A stretch of DNA of 64,000 bases from Lachnospiraceae bacterium (GCA_017617545.1 JAFZVZ010000014.1:1-64000); one strand, 5' to 3'. Counted from the stretch's first letter, positions 53,977 through 62,872 are shown. Program-made: numbers and translations. Notes: generated by a model not told the origin, from the letters alone.

Positions 53977-56829
53977 ATGTTTCGGTTTATCACGCAAAAA
54001 CTTTTAAACAAAAAATGGCTGATCCTAAGCATCCTGATCGGTAACATTTTGCTTGTGGGCATCGCCTGCTGCAACCCCATGTATTCGCATGCGGCTCTGC
54101 AGAAAATGCTCACGAAACGGATGAACACATACCTCGAGGAGAACAACAGTTATCCCGGTATGCTGACCATCGACGCAAAGCTCAGCAATACGCTGTACGA
54201 GAGCAGAGGCTCCCGCACGTTCAACAGCTGCCTGACCGTGGCGGACCGCACGGAGGAGCTGTTCGGGGCGAAAGCCACCGAGAAGGTGACATTTTTCGAA
54301 CTGACATTCCAGCAGGACGCAAAATTCACCGTGAGCCGGTCCGGGCTCGGTGCCATGAAGCTGAGACTCGCGTCGCTCTCAAATCTGGGTGACCATGTAG
54401 AAATCGTCTCGGGACGCATGTACTCCGACACGATCGGCGATGACGGAGTGATCGAGTGTGTGATCAACGAGAAGGTGTATCTCACCTCGGATATCGTCCT
54501 CGGCGACGAGATCGAGTTTTACAGCTACCGCACGCTCGGCGGTCAGACGGTTCGCATCCGCGTCGTCGGCGTGTTCCGCGCGAGCGACAAGAATGACATT
54601 TACTGGGTCAACGATCCGCTGTCGTACTCGGATGAGTTCTTCATCCCGCAGGACATCTTTTCCGGCAATTTCTTCAATGATGAGCAGGTGTCCGGCAACG
54701 TGCACGCGCGCTACTATATCCTCTACGACTATGAGAACATCGAGATCGACCAGGTCAGCCGCATGCTGCAGGTGTATAAGGATCTCGAGGAGGAGAGCAA
54801 AACGACCGACTGCCTGTACACACCGTACAGCAATTACAGTGAGATCTTCGAGCAGTTCCTCAAGGATTCCTCGAAGGTCAAGGCGACGATGTGGATCCTT
54901 CAGGTTCCCGTCCTCGTGCTTCTCGGTGTCTTTATCTTCATGGTATCCAACCAGGTGATCGACATTGAGCAGGGCGAGATCGCGATGATGAAGAGCCGCG
55001 GCGTCAGCAGGGCACAGCTGCTGTTGATGTACCTGATGCAGTCCGCGATCCTCGGCGGTATCGCGCTCATCATCGGCATTCCGTTCGGATACCTGTTGTG
55101 CCATATCTTCGGTTCCACCAACGCGTTCCTCGAGTTCGTCGGCCGTCGTTCCATGTCGGTGGCGATCACGGGCGAGTCCCTCCGCTACGCGCTGATCAGC
55201 TGCGTGTGCGGCATTCTGATCATGACGCTGCCGGTTCTGAAGTACGCCCGGTTCAGCATCGTGGAGCAGAAGACACAGAAGAGAAAGAAGACCAAGCCGT
55301 TGTGGCAGCGCATGTTCCTCGATTTTGCGCTTCTCGCGCTCGCGCTGTACGGCTATTACGATTTCAGCAACCAGAAGGATGAGCTGATGAAGGCGATCGC
55401 GAAGGGCGAGTCGGTCAACCCGATGCTGTTCTTCTCGGCGTCCCTGTTCATCCTGAGCTGCGCGATCGTGTTTTTGCGCGTCATCCCGCTGTTGTCGTCC
55501 TTCATATTCCGTATCGGTCGGAAAATGTGGAAGCCCGCGGCGTACGCGTCGTTCCTTCAGATCACGAGAGACGTGCATAAGCAGAGCTTTATCACGGTGT
55601 TCCTCGTGCTGACGATCGCGCTCGGTATTTTCAATGCCAACATTGCCCGTACGGTCAACCAGAATGAGGAGGAGCGTCTCGCCTACACGGACGGCGCGGA
55701 CCTCGTCGTGAAGGAAAACTGGACGAACAACATGAATAACATCAAGCTCGGCTACGCGTCCAAGCTGCAGTACAAGGAAGCGGATTACAAGCGCTTCGAG
55801 GACATGGCCGAGAAGTATTCCGACCGCGTTGAGACAATGACCCGCGTCATCCATGACACGAACGCGAACGTAGTGTTCGGCGGATCGCCGATCGAGAGCG
55901 TGGAGCTCATGGCCATCAACACATACGAGTTCGGCCACGCGGGCTGGATGCCCGAGGGTGTCACCGAGCACCACTGGTACGAGGATCTGAACTCACTCGC
56001 GAAGAACCCCGAGGGTCTGATCGTGTCGCGCAATCTCGCGGAGTACTGCGGACTGAGCGTCGGCGACCCGCTTACCATTGAGCGCTTTGACGAGATGAAC
56101 CAGACCATGGGCCGCAAGAGCATGACGGTCGTAGCAATTGTGGATTACTGGCCGGGCTATGAGAATGTTCGCGAGCAGAAGAGCAGCAACGGCGATTACG
56201 AGACCGTGCCGAACTACCTTCTGGTCTGCAACTACGACAATATTCTTCTGGACTATCCGGTCGTGCCGTATGAGATCTGGTTCAAGATCAACGGAAGCAC
56301 AGACTTCATCTACGACTGGTCGACGGAAAATGCGATCTCCTACAAGACATTTACCGACCGCTCGTCGGATCTGATCGGACTGAAGAACGATCCGTACTAC
56401 CAGGTGACCAACGGTATGCTGACGATCACGTTCATCGTTGTGCTCGTACTCTGCGCGATCGGTTTCCTGATCTTCTGGATCACGTCGATCCGCTCGAGAG
56501 AGCTGATCTTCGGTATTTACCGCGCTATGGGTATGTCCATGAACGAGCTGATCCGCATGCTGATCAACGAGCATTTCTTCAGCTCCGTTCTGCCGATCTT
56601 GTTCGGCGCGGGAATCGGTATTCTGGCTTCGAAGCTGTTCGTGCCGCTGATCCAGATCGCGTACTCACCGAAGATCCAGATGCTGCCGTCGAAGACGGTC
56701 ATGCAGGGCGGCGATCTGATCCAGATTGGTATCGTGGTCGCGATCATGCTCTTATTGTGCATCACCGTGATCTCCGTGCTGTTGTCGAAGATCAAGATTA
56801 ACCAGGCGCTGAAACTCGGCGAGGATTGA
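53977..56829 (+). CDS. FtsX-family ABC permease
   Basis: This 950-residue permease is the membrane part of the exporter. An N-terminal membrane segment precedes a first outer domain (about 45-300). Three membrane segments with EIAMMKSRGVSRAQLLLMYL follow, then a central block of further segments (about 440-550). A second outer domain (about 560-800) comes next, and three C-terminal segments with ELIFGIYRAMGMSMNELIRM close the protein. It thus holds two FtsX units in one chain and needs no second permease. It pairs with the two ATPases downstream. The transported substrate is unknown. Confidence 0.88.
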   Translation: MFRFITQKLLNKKWLILSILIGNILLVGIACCNPMYSHAALQKMLTKRMNTYLEENNSYPGMLTIDAKLSNTLYESRGSRTFNSCLTVADRTEELFGAKATEKVTFFELTFQQDAKFTVSRSGLGAMKLRLASLSNLGDHVEIVSGRMYSDTIGDDGVIECVINEKVYLTSDIVLGDEIEFYSYRTLGGQTVRIRVVGVFRASDKNDIYWVNDPLSYSDEFFIPQDIFSGNFFNDEQVSGNVHARYYILYDYENIEIDQVSRMLQVYKDLEEESKTTDCLYTPYSNYSEIFEQFLKDSSKVKATMWILQVPVLVLLGVFIFMVSNQVIDIEQGEIAMMKSRGVSRAQLLLMYLMQSAILGGIALIIGIPFGYLLCHIFGSTNAFLEFVGRRSMSVAITGESLRYALISCVCGILIMTLPVLKYARFSIVEQKTQKRKKTKPLWQRMFLDFALLALALYGYYDFSNQKDELMKAIAKGESVNPMLFFSASLFILSCAIVFLRVIPLLSSFIFRIGRKMWKPAAYASFLQITRDVHKQSFITVFLVLTIALGIFNANIARTVNQNEEERLAYTDGADLVVKENWTNNMNNIKLGYASKLQYKEADYKRFEDMAEKYSDRVETMTRVIHDTNANVVFGGSPIESVELMAINTYEFGHAGWMPEGVTEHHWYEDLNSLAKNPEGLIVSRNLAEYCGLSVGDPLTIERFDEMNQTMGRKSMTVVAIVDYWPGYENVREQKSSNGDYETVPNYLLVCNYDNILLDYPVVPYEIWFKINGSTDFIYDWSTENAISYKTFTDRSSDLIGLKNDPYYQVTNGMLTITFIVVLVLCAIGFLIFWITSIRSRELIFGIYRAMGMSMNELIRMLINEHFFSSVLPILFGAGIGILASKLFVPLIQIAYSPKIQMLPSKTVMQGGDLIQIGIVVAIMLLLCITVISVLLSKIKINQALKLGED

Positions 56830-56841
56830 TAGGAGGCTGCT

Positions 56842-57546
56842 ATGAAAGAGATGTTGAAAACCGAACAGGTAACGCGCAGCTTTCCGGTTGCAGGCGGAGA
56901 CTTTCTCGCCCTCAAGGGGATCAGCGTTGTTGTTCCGGAAAATACACTGACCATTCTGAAGGGTCGTTCGGGCTCCGGCAAGACGACGCTTCTGAACATC
57001 ATCGGAGCGCTCGACGCGCCGACTTCGGGTACGGTCATTTTCGACGGAAAGGATATTTCCAAGGCGAGTGACAAGGACCGCGAGGTCATCCGCCGCCATG
57101 AGATCGGATACATTTTCCAATCCGTGGCGCTGATCCCGGTGATGAACGCGTATGAAAATGTGGAGTACGCGCTGCGTCTTGCGAACTACAAGGGCGACTA
57201 CCGCGAGCGTGTGATGGAATGCTTAAAGCTCGTCGGTCTGTCGAAGCGCGCAACGCACATGCCGCAGGAGCTGTCCGGCGGTGAGCAGCAGCGAGTTGCA
57301 ATTGCAAGAGCCATCGCGCACAAGCCGAAGATCATCTTCGCGGATGAGCCTACCGGCGAGCTGGACAGCGCGACAAGCCTTCAGGTTATCGCCATTTTCA
57401 AAGAACTGATCGAGAAGGAAGGCATCACGTTCGTCATGACGACCCACGACCCGAAGCTGATGGGCTACGGTGATGTGGTTTACGAGATCCAGGACGGTGA
57501 GATCATCAACACCGAGTATCACGGCAAAGGAGAGCAGCTGCGATGA
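56842..57546 (+). CDS. ABC transporter ATPase (MacB/LolD type)
   Basis: This 234-residue ATPase has Walker A GRSGSGKTT (near residue 42), signature [16 protein letters not shown], Walker B IIFADEPTGELDS and the H-loop MTTHD. The subfamily drives MacB/LolCDE-type export. GGAGGCTGC precedes the ATG, and its stop overlaps the start of the next ATPase (57543-57546). With a single permease and two ATPase genes, the nucleotide-binding pair may be a heterodimer. Confidence 0.95.
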   Translation: MKEMLKTEQVTRSFPVAGGDFLALKGISVVVPENTLTILKGRSGSGKTTLLNIIGALDAPTSGTVIFDGKDISKASDKDREVIRRHEIGYIFQSVALIPVMNAYENVEYALRLANYKGDYRERVMECLKLVGLSKRATHMPQELSGGEQQRVAIARAIAHKPKIIFADEPTGELDSATSLQVIAIFKELIEKEGITFVMTTHDPKLMGYGDVVYEIQDGEIINTEYHGKGEQLR

Positions 57547-58652
57547 GTGAAGACAACAAAACCGTAGATAAGGCTTCCATGGATGCCTCTGACATCCGCG
57601 AGTCCGTGATCTCTCAGGAGCTTCGCGACAGCTTTATGCAGGCGTACGCGAAGAACACGCAGGGCGAGCTTGAGGATCAGCTCGGCGACAACGTCATGAT
57701 CCTCTGTGAGAACCTCGTGAAGATCTACAAGACCAAGGAGACGGAGGTGCTTGCGCTGCAGGGACTTGAACTCAAGGTCGAGAAGGGCGAGTTCGTCGCC
57801 ATCATCGGTAGTTCCGGTAGCGGTAAGTCGACGTTCCTCAACATGATCGGCGGTCTCGACCGTCCGAGCGCGGGCAAGCTGTACGTCGACGGCAAGGATC
57901 TGTTCAAGCTGACCGAGAGCCAGCTTGTGGATTACAAGAAAAATACGGTCGGTTTCGTGTGGCAGAACAACGCCCGCAACCTGTTCCCGTACCTCACGGC
58001 ACTGCAGAACGTGGAGCTGCCGATCCGGTTCGGCGACAACAAGGACGTGGAGAAGCGCGCGCTCGACCTTCTGAACCTGGTAGGCATGCTTCATAAGAAG
58101 GACAGCAAGCTGAACCAGATGTCCGGTGGTGAGCAGCAGCGTATCGCCATCGCGATCGCGCTTGCCAACCGGCCGAAGCTTCTGCTGGCGGACGAGCCTA
58201 CGGGTTCCGTGGACCAGCGCACGTCGGACGCGCTTCTGGATGTGTTCCGCAAGCTCAACACCGAGCTCGGCATCACGATCGTCATCGTTACGCACGACAT
58301 CAACCTCGCGAAGAAGGTAAAGCGTGTCGTCATGATGCGCGACGGTAAGACGAGCAGCGAGCGTATCGTGAAGCAGGAGTACGCAGATGTATCTCTTCTC
58401 AAGGGCTTTGCCGAGGAGGAGACGCACGATGAGTTTGCCATCCTCGACCGCGCGGGCCGTGTTCAGATTCCTCGTGAAATGCTCGATTCGATCGGCGTGA
58501 AGGGCAACCGCATCCGCATGACCGTGGAGGACGGAAAGATCGTCATCGTAAACGGTGAGGATGAGAGCGTCGAGTCCGAGGGCGGCGAAACCGCGAAGGA
58601 AGGAAAGCTTCGCAGGAAGGACCGCAGGAAGGATAAGGAAAAGGAAGCCTGA
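57543..58652 (+). CDS. ABC transporter ATPase with AbrB-like C-terminal domain
   Basis: This 369-residue protein has an N-terminal extension of about 55 residues, then an ABC ATPase (about 56-285). The ATPase shows Walker A GSSGSGKST, QMSGGEQQRIAIAIALA, LLLADEPTGSVD and H-loop VTHD. After it, residues 298-338 (FAILDRAGRVQIPREMLDSI and GKIVIVNGE) match the swapped-hairpin AbrB/SpoVT pattern. A Lys/Arg-rich tail ends the protein. The sister ATPase lacks all these additions. The extra domain could dimerise or bind nucleic acid; neither is shown here. Translationally coupled to the gene before it. Confidence 0.88.
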   Translation: MSEDNKTVDKASMDASDIRESVISQELRDSFMQAYAKNTQGELEDQLGDNVMILCENLVKIYKTKETEVLALQGLELKVEKGEFVAIIGSSGSGKSTFLNMIGGLDRPSAGKLYVDGKDLFKLTESQLVDYKKNTVGFVWQNNARNLFPYLTALQNVELPIRFGDNKDVEKRALDLLNLVGMLHKKDSKLNQMSGGEQQRIAIAIALANRPKLLLADEPTGSVDQRTSDALLDVFRKLNTELGITIVIVTHDINLAKKVKRVVMMRDGKTSSERIVKQEYADVSLLKGFAEEETHDEFAILDRAGRVQIPREMLDSIGVKGNRIRMTVEDGKIVIVNGEDESVESEGGETAKEGKLRRKDRRKDKEKEA

Positions 58653-58701
58653 CAACCATATAAGACTACTGCAAGCGGGCAATCATGGTGACGGTCGGTA
58701 A

Positions 58702-58731
58702 GACCGCGCACCGGGCGGTCCGCTTTTATTT
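58702..58731 (+). terminator. Probable intrinsic terminator of the exporter operon
   Basis: GACCGC (58702-58707) pairs with GCGGTC (58715-58720); CGCTTTTATTTT follows. Confidence 0.65.
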
Positions 58732-58805
58732 TCCGAATAATAGGAAGCGGCATACATGGTGTGTGATAGTTTCACAATTATTTGCTGTTTTCTTCATTTT
58801 CCTGC

Positions 58806-58834
58806 TTGACAGGAAGAGTAAACAGAGGTAAAAT
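58806..58834 (+). promoter_or_regulatory. Promoter for the NfeD-SPFH genes
   Basis: TTGACA (58806-58811), 17-base spacer, TAAAAT (58829-58834), 39 bases before the ATG at 58873. Confidence 0.8.
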
Positions 58835-58872
58835 TAAGTAAATAAGGTTTACCGCAGGAAGGGGGTTCCTAT

Positions 58873-59304
58873 ATGAGTCCGTTGTATTGGGTTGCTATAC
58901 TTGGAGTGCTGATCATCGTTGAGATATGCACGCTGGCGCTGACCACAATCTGGTTCGCGGGCGGTGCGTTCGCGGCGCTGATCGCAAGTCTGATAACTGA
59001 CAATCTGGCGCTTGAGTGCGGATTGTTCGTCGCGGTTTCCGCGGTGCTTCTTCTGATCCTGCGTCCGTCCGTTGTGAGACGGTTCAACCGCAGGCGCGCG
59101 AAGACCAACGTGGAGGCTGTCGCGGGGAAGACTGTCCGTGTGATCGAGCCGGTTGACAATATCGCCAACACCGGCAGAGTCGCGGTGGATGGCATGGAAT
59201 GGGCTGCGAGAAGCAGTGTGGACGGTACGACCTTTGATGCCGGCGAGAACGCCGTCGTCGTCCGTGTGGAAGGTGTAAAAATGATCATCGAGAAGGAGGC
59301 ATAA
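58873..59304 (+). CDS. NfeD-family membrane protein
   Basis: This 143-residue protein has two or three N-terminal membrane segments (about 5-65) and a C-terminal OB-fold domain (about 80-140: VAGKTVRVIEPVDNIANTGRVAVDGMEWAARSS). NfeD proteins accompany SPFH/stomatin proteins and help organise membrane microdomains. Here the partner gene starts 3 bases after the stop. It is the short form, without the ClpP-like protease domain. The ribosome-binding site is GAAGGGGGG. Confidence 0.92.
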   Translation: MSPLYWVAILGVLIIVEICTLALTTIWFAGGAFAALIASLITDNLALECGLFVAVSAVLLLILRPSVVRRFNRRRAKTNVEAVAGKTVRVIEPVDNIANTGRVAVDGMEWAARSSVDGTTFDAGENAVVVRVEGVKMIIEKEA

Positions 59305-59307
59305 GGT

Positions 59308-60297
59308 ATGTTAAACTTTTTGGAGACATCAGGGAGCGATATTTTTGAGAGCACCGGTTTTTGGATCGCGGTGGTCGTGGTCGTTCTCGTGATCATGTTT
59401 GTTTCGTGTCTGCGCGTTGTTCCGCAGGCGCACGCGTATATTGTGGAGCGCTTCGGCGGCTACCAGGAGACCTGGAGCGTCGGTATCCATATCAAGTGGC
59501 CGTTCATCGACCGAGTTGCTTTGGACGTTTTGCTGAAGGAGCAGGTGGTGGATTTCCCGCCGCAGCCCGTTATCACGAAGGATAACGTAACGATGCAGAT
59601 CGATACGGTCGTGTATTTCCAGATCACCGACCCGAAGCTGTACGCGTACGGTGTTCAGAACCCGCTGATGGCTATTGAGAACCTGACCGCCACAACGCTT
59701 CGTAACATCATCGGTGACCTCGAGCTCGATGAGACGCTCACCTCGCGTGAGATCATCAACGGCAAGATGAGAGTTTCCCTCGATGAGGCGACCGATCCCT
59801 GGGGTATCAAGGTTAACCGTGTTGAGCTGAAGAACATCATGCCGCCGGCTGCGATCCGTGACGCGATGGAGAAGCAGATGAAGGCAGAGCGTGAGCGCCG
59901 TGAGTCCATCCTCATCGCAGAGGGTGAGAAGAAATCCACGATCCTTGTCGCAGAAGGTAAGAAGGCATCCGCGATCCTCGAGGCTGAGGCTGAGAAGGCT
60001 GCAGCGATCCTTCGCGCTGAGGCGAAGAAGGAAGCGACCATCCGCGAGGCCGAAGGTCAGGCGGAAGCTATCATGCGCGTTCAGCAGGCGAACGCCGACG
60101 GTATCCGCTACCTGAACGAGGCGGCGCCGACCGATGCCGTGCTTCGCTTGAAGAGCCTTGAGGCATTTGGCAAGGCTGCCGACGGCAAGTCGACGAAGAT
60201 CATCATTCCTTCGGAGATCCAGGGCCTTGCAGGTCTTGCAAGCGGTGTCGTGGAGGCTGCGAAGAAGACGGAGCCCGTTGATACCACCGAGGCATAA
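59308..60297 (+). CDS. SPFH (stomatin/prohibitin)-family protein
   Basis: This 329-residue protein has an N-terminal membrane segment (about 17-36) and the SPFH domain (RVVPQAHAYIVERFGGYQ, IDTVVYFQITDPKLYAYGVQN, LRNIIGDLELDETLTSRE). A long alanine/glutamate-rich coiled coil follows (about 190-260), full of repeats such as ILxAEAEKAAAI. It should form membrane scaffolds together with NfeD. The protease-like Ser of some stomatin systems is absent, but a rhomboid protease gene follows after a terminator. Confidence 0.94.
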   Translation: MLNFLETSGSDIFESTGFWIAVVVVVLVIMFVSCLRVVPQAHAYIVERFGGYQETWSVGIHIKWPFIDRVALDVLLKEQVVDFPPQPVITKDNVTMQIDTVVYFQITDPKLYAYGVQNPLMAIENLTATTLRNIIGDLELDETLTSREIINGKMRVSLDEATDPWGIKVNRVELKNIMPPAAIRDAMEKQMKAERERRESILIAEGEKKSTILVAEGKKASAILEAEAEKAAAILRAEAKKEATIREAEGQAEAIMRVQQANADGIRYLNEAAPTDAVLRLKSLEAFGKAADGKSTKIIIPSEIQGLAGLASGVVEAAKKTEPVDTTEA

Positions 60298-60327
60298 ATC
60301 GGTACTGCTGTAATGTAGAGAGACTAC

Positions 60328-60355
60328 CGGGGGCCGGTACGTCGGCCCCCGTTTT
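60328..60355 (+). terminator. Intrinsic terminator after the SPFH gene
   Basis: CGGGGGCCG (60328-60336) pairs with CGGCCCCCG (60343-60351), followed by TTTT. Confidence 0.88.
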
Positions 60356-60366
60356 GGGAGAGTGTT

Positions 60367-61260
60367 ATGTGGAATTACGGTGATAATGATGTAGGTGAAG
60401 GCGCAAACAAGCGCAAGGAGGAGGTATACGACGATCTCAGCGATCTTGAGGTGGTTGAGATCAAAAGTACCGATATCCCGAAGACGAAGACGCCCGGTTC
60501 CTCCCAGAGCACCTACTATTATGACGACGGATTCTGGAACGGCCGCGCGACGTACTGGAAGGAGTGCTACCTGACGCTTATCGTCGTCGGCCTCAATGTG
60601 CTCGTGTTTGTCATGCAGGTCCTGAATCGGAAAATGGATGCCTACGGTAACGTTATGGATCCGATGATCGAGGGCGGATGCATGTCATGGCCGACCGTGT
60701 TCGGCGACGGGCAGATCTACCGTCTGATCACCGCGCAGTTTTTGCACGCGGGCATCGGCCATCTGTTCGGTAACATGGTGTTCCTGTTTATGTGCGGATC
60801 GATGCTTGAGAAGCGGCTCTCGAGGAAACGCTGGCTGATCCTGTACGGTGCCGGCGGCTTGGGCGCGTCCCTTTCCTCCGTGATCATCGGCCACTATTTT
60901 CCGACGATCATGGCACGCTACGTCGTGATCGGCGGTGTCACGTATGAGATCGGAAGAAAAGAAGTGTACGATGTCGCGTCTGTCGGAGCTTCCGGCGCGA
61001 TCGCGGCACTGATCGCGGCGATCGTTCTGTACAAGCTGTTATTGTCCAGTCCGCTGGACGGGTATTCGGATAATTCGTGGGCACCTGTGTTGGAGCTCGC
61101 CTTTGCGTATCTGATCTACAGCGCGGTCAGCGGTATGTTCGAGACGACCGCGGGCGTGGATAATAAGGCGCACATCGGAGGCCTGATCACCGGTATCGTC
61201 GTGATGCTCGTGTACATGCTGATCGAGTATAAAAAGCAGTCCCAGCCAACGTGGGATTAA
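60367..61260 (+). CDS. Rhomboid-family intramembrane serine protease
   Basis: This 297-residue protein has a cytoplasmic N-terminus of about 70 residues and six or seven membrane segments. The catalytic dyad is S209 in VGASGAIAAL and H269 in KAHIGGLITG. GHLFGNMVFLFMCGSMLE supplies the conserved HxxxN region. Substrates are unknown. GGGAGAG precedes the ATG. It is the last + strand gene before the convergent pyr operon. Confidence 0.93.
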   Translation: MWNYGDNDVGEGANKRKEEVYDDLSDLEVVEIKSTDIPKTKTPGSSQSTYYYDDGFWNGRATYWKECYLTLIVVGLNVLVFVMQVLNRKMDAYGNVMDPMIEGGCMSWPTVFGDGQIYRLITAQFLHAGIGHLFGNMVFLFMCGSMLEKRLSRKRWLILYGAGGLGASLSSVIIGHYFPTIMARYVVIGGVTYEIGRKEVYDVASVGASGAIAALIAAIVLYKLLLSSPLDGYSDNSWAPVLELAFAYLIYSAVSGMFETTAGVDNKAHIGGLITGIVVMLVYMLIEYKKQSQPTWD

Positions 61261-61318
61261 GGAAACGATTCGGCGTTTTCACCAAGACGTTGGTTTCACG
61301 ATAATTTGAGAAGAGAAG

Positions 61319-61350
61319 CGAAAAAGCGGCCCGCTGAGGCCGCTTTTTCG
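61319..61350. terminator. Bidirectional terminator between rhomboid gene and pyrI
   Basis: CGAAAAAGCGGCC (61319-61331) pairs with GGCCGCTTTTTCG (61338-61350). A-tract and T-tract on the two sides let it serve both converging operons. Confidence 0.88.
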
Positions 61351-61413
61351 TATGCTTGGAAGATTATTATTTTCCGATAAAACAATTCGCTTATGCGAGG
61401 ATTTATGCGTGTA

Positions 61414-61845
61414 TCAAAGGTTTGTCTCTTTGTATTTCTGCTCGCAGTATACGCAGCGGTAGATGCGCTTTTCCTTGTTGGTCAGGCGGAACCGGTGCGG
61501 CAACTCCTGCTCGATCGAGGTGATGCAGCGCGGGTTCTTGCAGCGCAAAATGTTGGTAACCTCCTCGGGAAGGCGCACGCGGCGCTTCTCGACGATGACA
61601 TCATTTTCAATGATATTGAGAGTGATGTCGGGATCCAGCACGGCCAATGCGTCAAGGTCCGGCATGATCGGGCCCTCGATCTTGATGATGTCCTTGCGGC
61701 CCATCTTGTTCGAGGACGCGTTCTTGATGATGGCAACACAGCAGTCCAGCTTGCCGAGCTCAAGGTACTCGTAGATCAGCATTCCCTGACCGGCTTTGAT
61801 ATGGTCGATAACGACTCCCTGATGAAGTCCTCCGATATTTAACAT
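61414..61845 (-). CDS. pyrI: Aspartate carbamoyltransferase regulatory subunit
   Basis: PyrI binds nucleotide effectors and assembles with PyrB. The 143 residues comprise the N-terminal allosteric domain (GVVIDHIKAGQGMLIYEYL) and the zinc domain with C102, C107, C131 and C134. It lies 11 bases downstream of pyrB with a perfect AAGGAGGT. A PyrB-PyrI pair means nucleotide-controlled pyrimidine synthesis as in E. coli and some Clostridia, unlike Bacillus. Confidence 0.97.
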   Translation of the reverse strand: MLNIGGLHQGVVIDHIKAGQGMLIYEYLELGKLDCCVAIIKNASSNKMGRKDIIKIEGPIMPDLDALAVLDPDITLNIIENDVIVEKRRVRLPEEVTNILRCKNPRCITSIEQELPHRFRLTNKEKRIYRCVYCEQKYKETNL

Positions 61846-61856
61846 GCGGTACCTCC

Positions 61857-62789
61857 TTACGCTTGCGGGATGCGGTCCTTAAGACCGAGCATTAAGATGA
61901 TGAGTGCCATGCGCGCGTACACGCCGAAGCCTGCCTGGCGGAAGTACGCGGCGCGGGGATCGGCGTCCACCTCGACGGAGATCTCGTTCACGCGGGGCAG
62001 GGGATGCAAAACGAACATGTCGTCCTTTGCGAGCTTCATTTTCTCGGGAGTGAGAATGAAGGAGTTCTTCAACCGGATGTAGTCTTCCTCGTTGAAGAAG
62101 CGCTCTCTCTGTACGCGGGTCATGTAGAGAATGTCGAGCTCCGGCATGACCTCGTCGAGCGAGCTCACCTCGCGGTACGGAATGCCCTTTGCGTCGAGCA
62201 CCTCTTCCTTGAGGTAGGTGGGGATGCGCAGCTCCTCGGGGCTGATGAGAATGAAGCGGATGCCCGGGTAGCGGACCATCGCGTTGATGAGCGAGTGAAC
62301 CGTACGGCCGAACTTCAGGTCACCGCACAGACCGATGGTCATGTTGTCGAGGCGTCCCTTGAGCTCAAGGATGGTGAGAAGGTCGGTGAGTGTCTGCGTC
62401 GGATGGTTGTGACCGCCGTCACCCGCGTTGATCACAGGGATGCGCGAGTGCTTGGAAGCCACGAACGGCGCGCCCTCCTTCGGATGGCGCATCGCGCAGA
62501 TGTCGGCGTAGTAGGAGATGATCTGGATCGTGTCCGAGACGCTTTCTCCCTTGGCTGCGGAGCTTGAGTCCGCGGTCTGAAAACCGAGGACGGAGCCGCC
62601 GAGGTTGAGCATGGCTGCTTCAAAACTCAGACGTGTTCTCGTGCTCGGCTCGTAAAAACAGGTTGCGAGCTTCTTGCCGTCGCACACCTTGCGGTAGCGC
62701 TCCGGGTCTTTCATGATGTCCTGCGCGAGCGACAGAAGCTCAGAGAGTTCTTCGGGCGTCAGGTCCATCGGGCTGATGAGATGTTTCAT
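61857..62789 (-). CDS. pyrB: Aspartate carbamoyltransferase catalytic subunit
   Basis: PyrB condenses carbamoyl phosphate with aspartate, the first committed step of pyrimidine synthesis. The 310 residues include the carbamoyl-phosphate loop [10 protein letters not shown] (48-57), [29 protein letters not shown] and HPLPRVNEI. The start at 62789 has AAAGGACT upstream. The upstream gap to uxaC holds a GGTCT / AGACC hairpin but no clear PyrR site or leader peptide that I could confirm. Confidence 0.97.
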   Translation of the reverse strand: MKHLISPMDLTPEELSELLSLAQDIMKDPERYRKVCDGKKLATCFYEPSTRTRLSFEAAMLNLGGSVLGFQTADSSSAAKGESVSDTIQIISYYADICAMRHPKEGAPFVASKHSRIPVINAGDGGHNHPTQTLTDLLTILELKGRLDNMTIGLCGDLKFGRTVHSLINAMVRYPGIRFILISPEELRIPTYLKEEVLDAKGIPYREVSSLDEVMPELDILYMTRVQRERFFNEEDYIRLKNSFILTPEKMKLAKDDMFVLHPLPRVNEISVEVDADPRAAYFRQAGFGVYARMALIILMLGLKDRIPQA

Positions 62790-62845
62790 GGCAGTCCTTT
62801 CCGGTCTCCTCGAAAGACCATTGTGTAGTATGATGACGAAGAAAA

Positions 62846-62872
62846 GCCTTACGGAAAATTATACCGTAAGGC
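62846..62872 (-). terminator. Terminator of uxaC, with the stop codon in its loop
   Basis: Read on the - strand, GCCTTACGG and CCGTAAGGC form a perfect 9-bp stem followed by TTTTC. The uxaC stop codon (62859-62861) lies in the loop. Confidence 0.7.

Larger units (their letters stand above)
280..62859. repeat. Dispersed, over-represented octamer CGGAAAAT / ATTTTCCG
   Basis: By eye, GGAAAAT occurs 33 times and ATTTTCC 38 times. About 19 and 24 of these extend to CGGAAAAT and ATTTTCCG. Examples on the + strand start at 2159, 5082, 18138, 26299, 33909, 35127, 38254, 41120, 48814, 55519 and 62852. Examples of the complement start at 2749, 3696, 7898, 14714, 17218, 19940, 31472, 40057, 50610, 58728 and 61369. 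At roughly 57% GC, the octamer is expected only one or two times over both strands. Copies lie in genes, in all frames, and in gaps. Confidence 0.85.
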
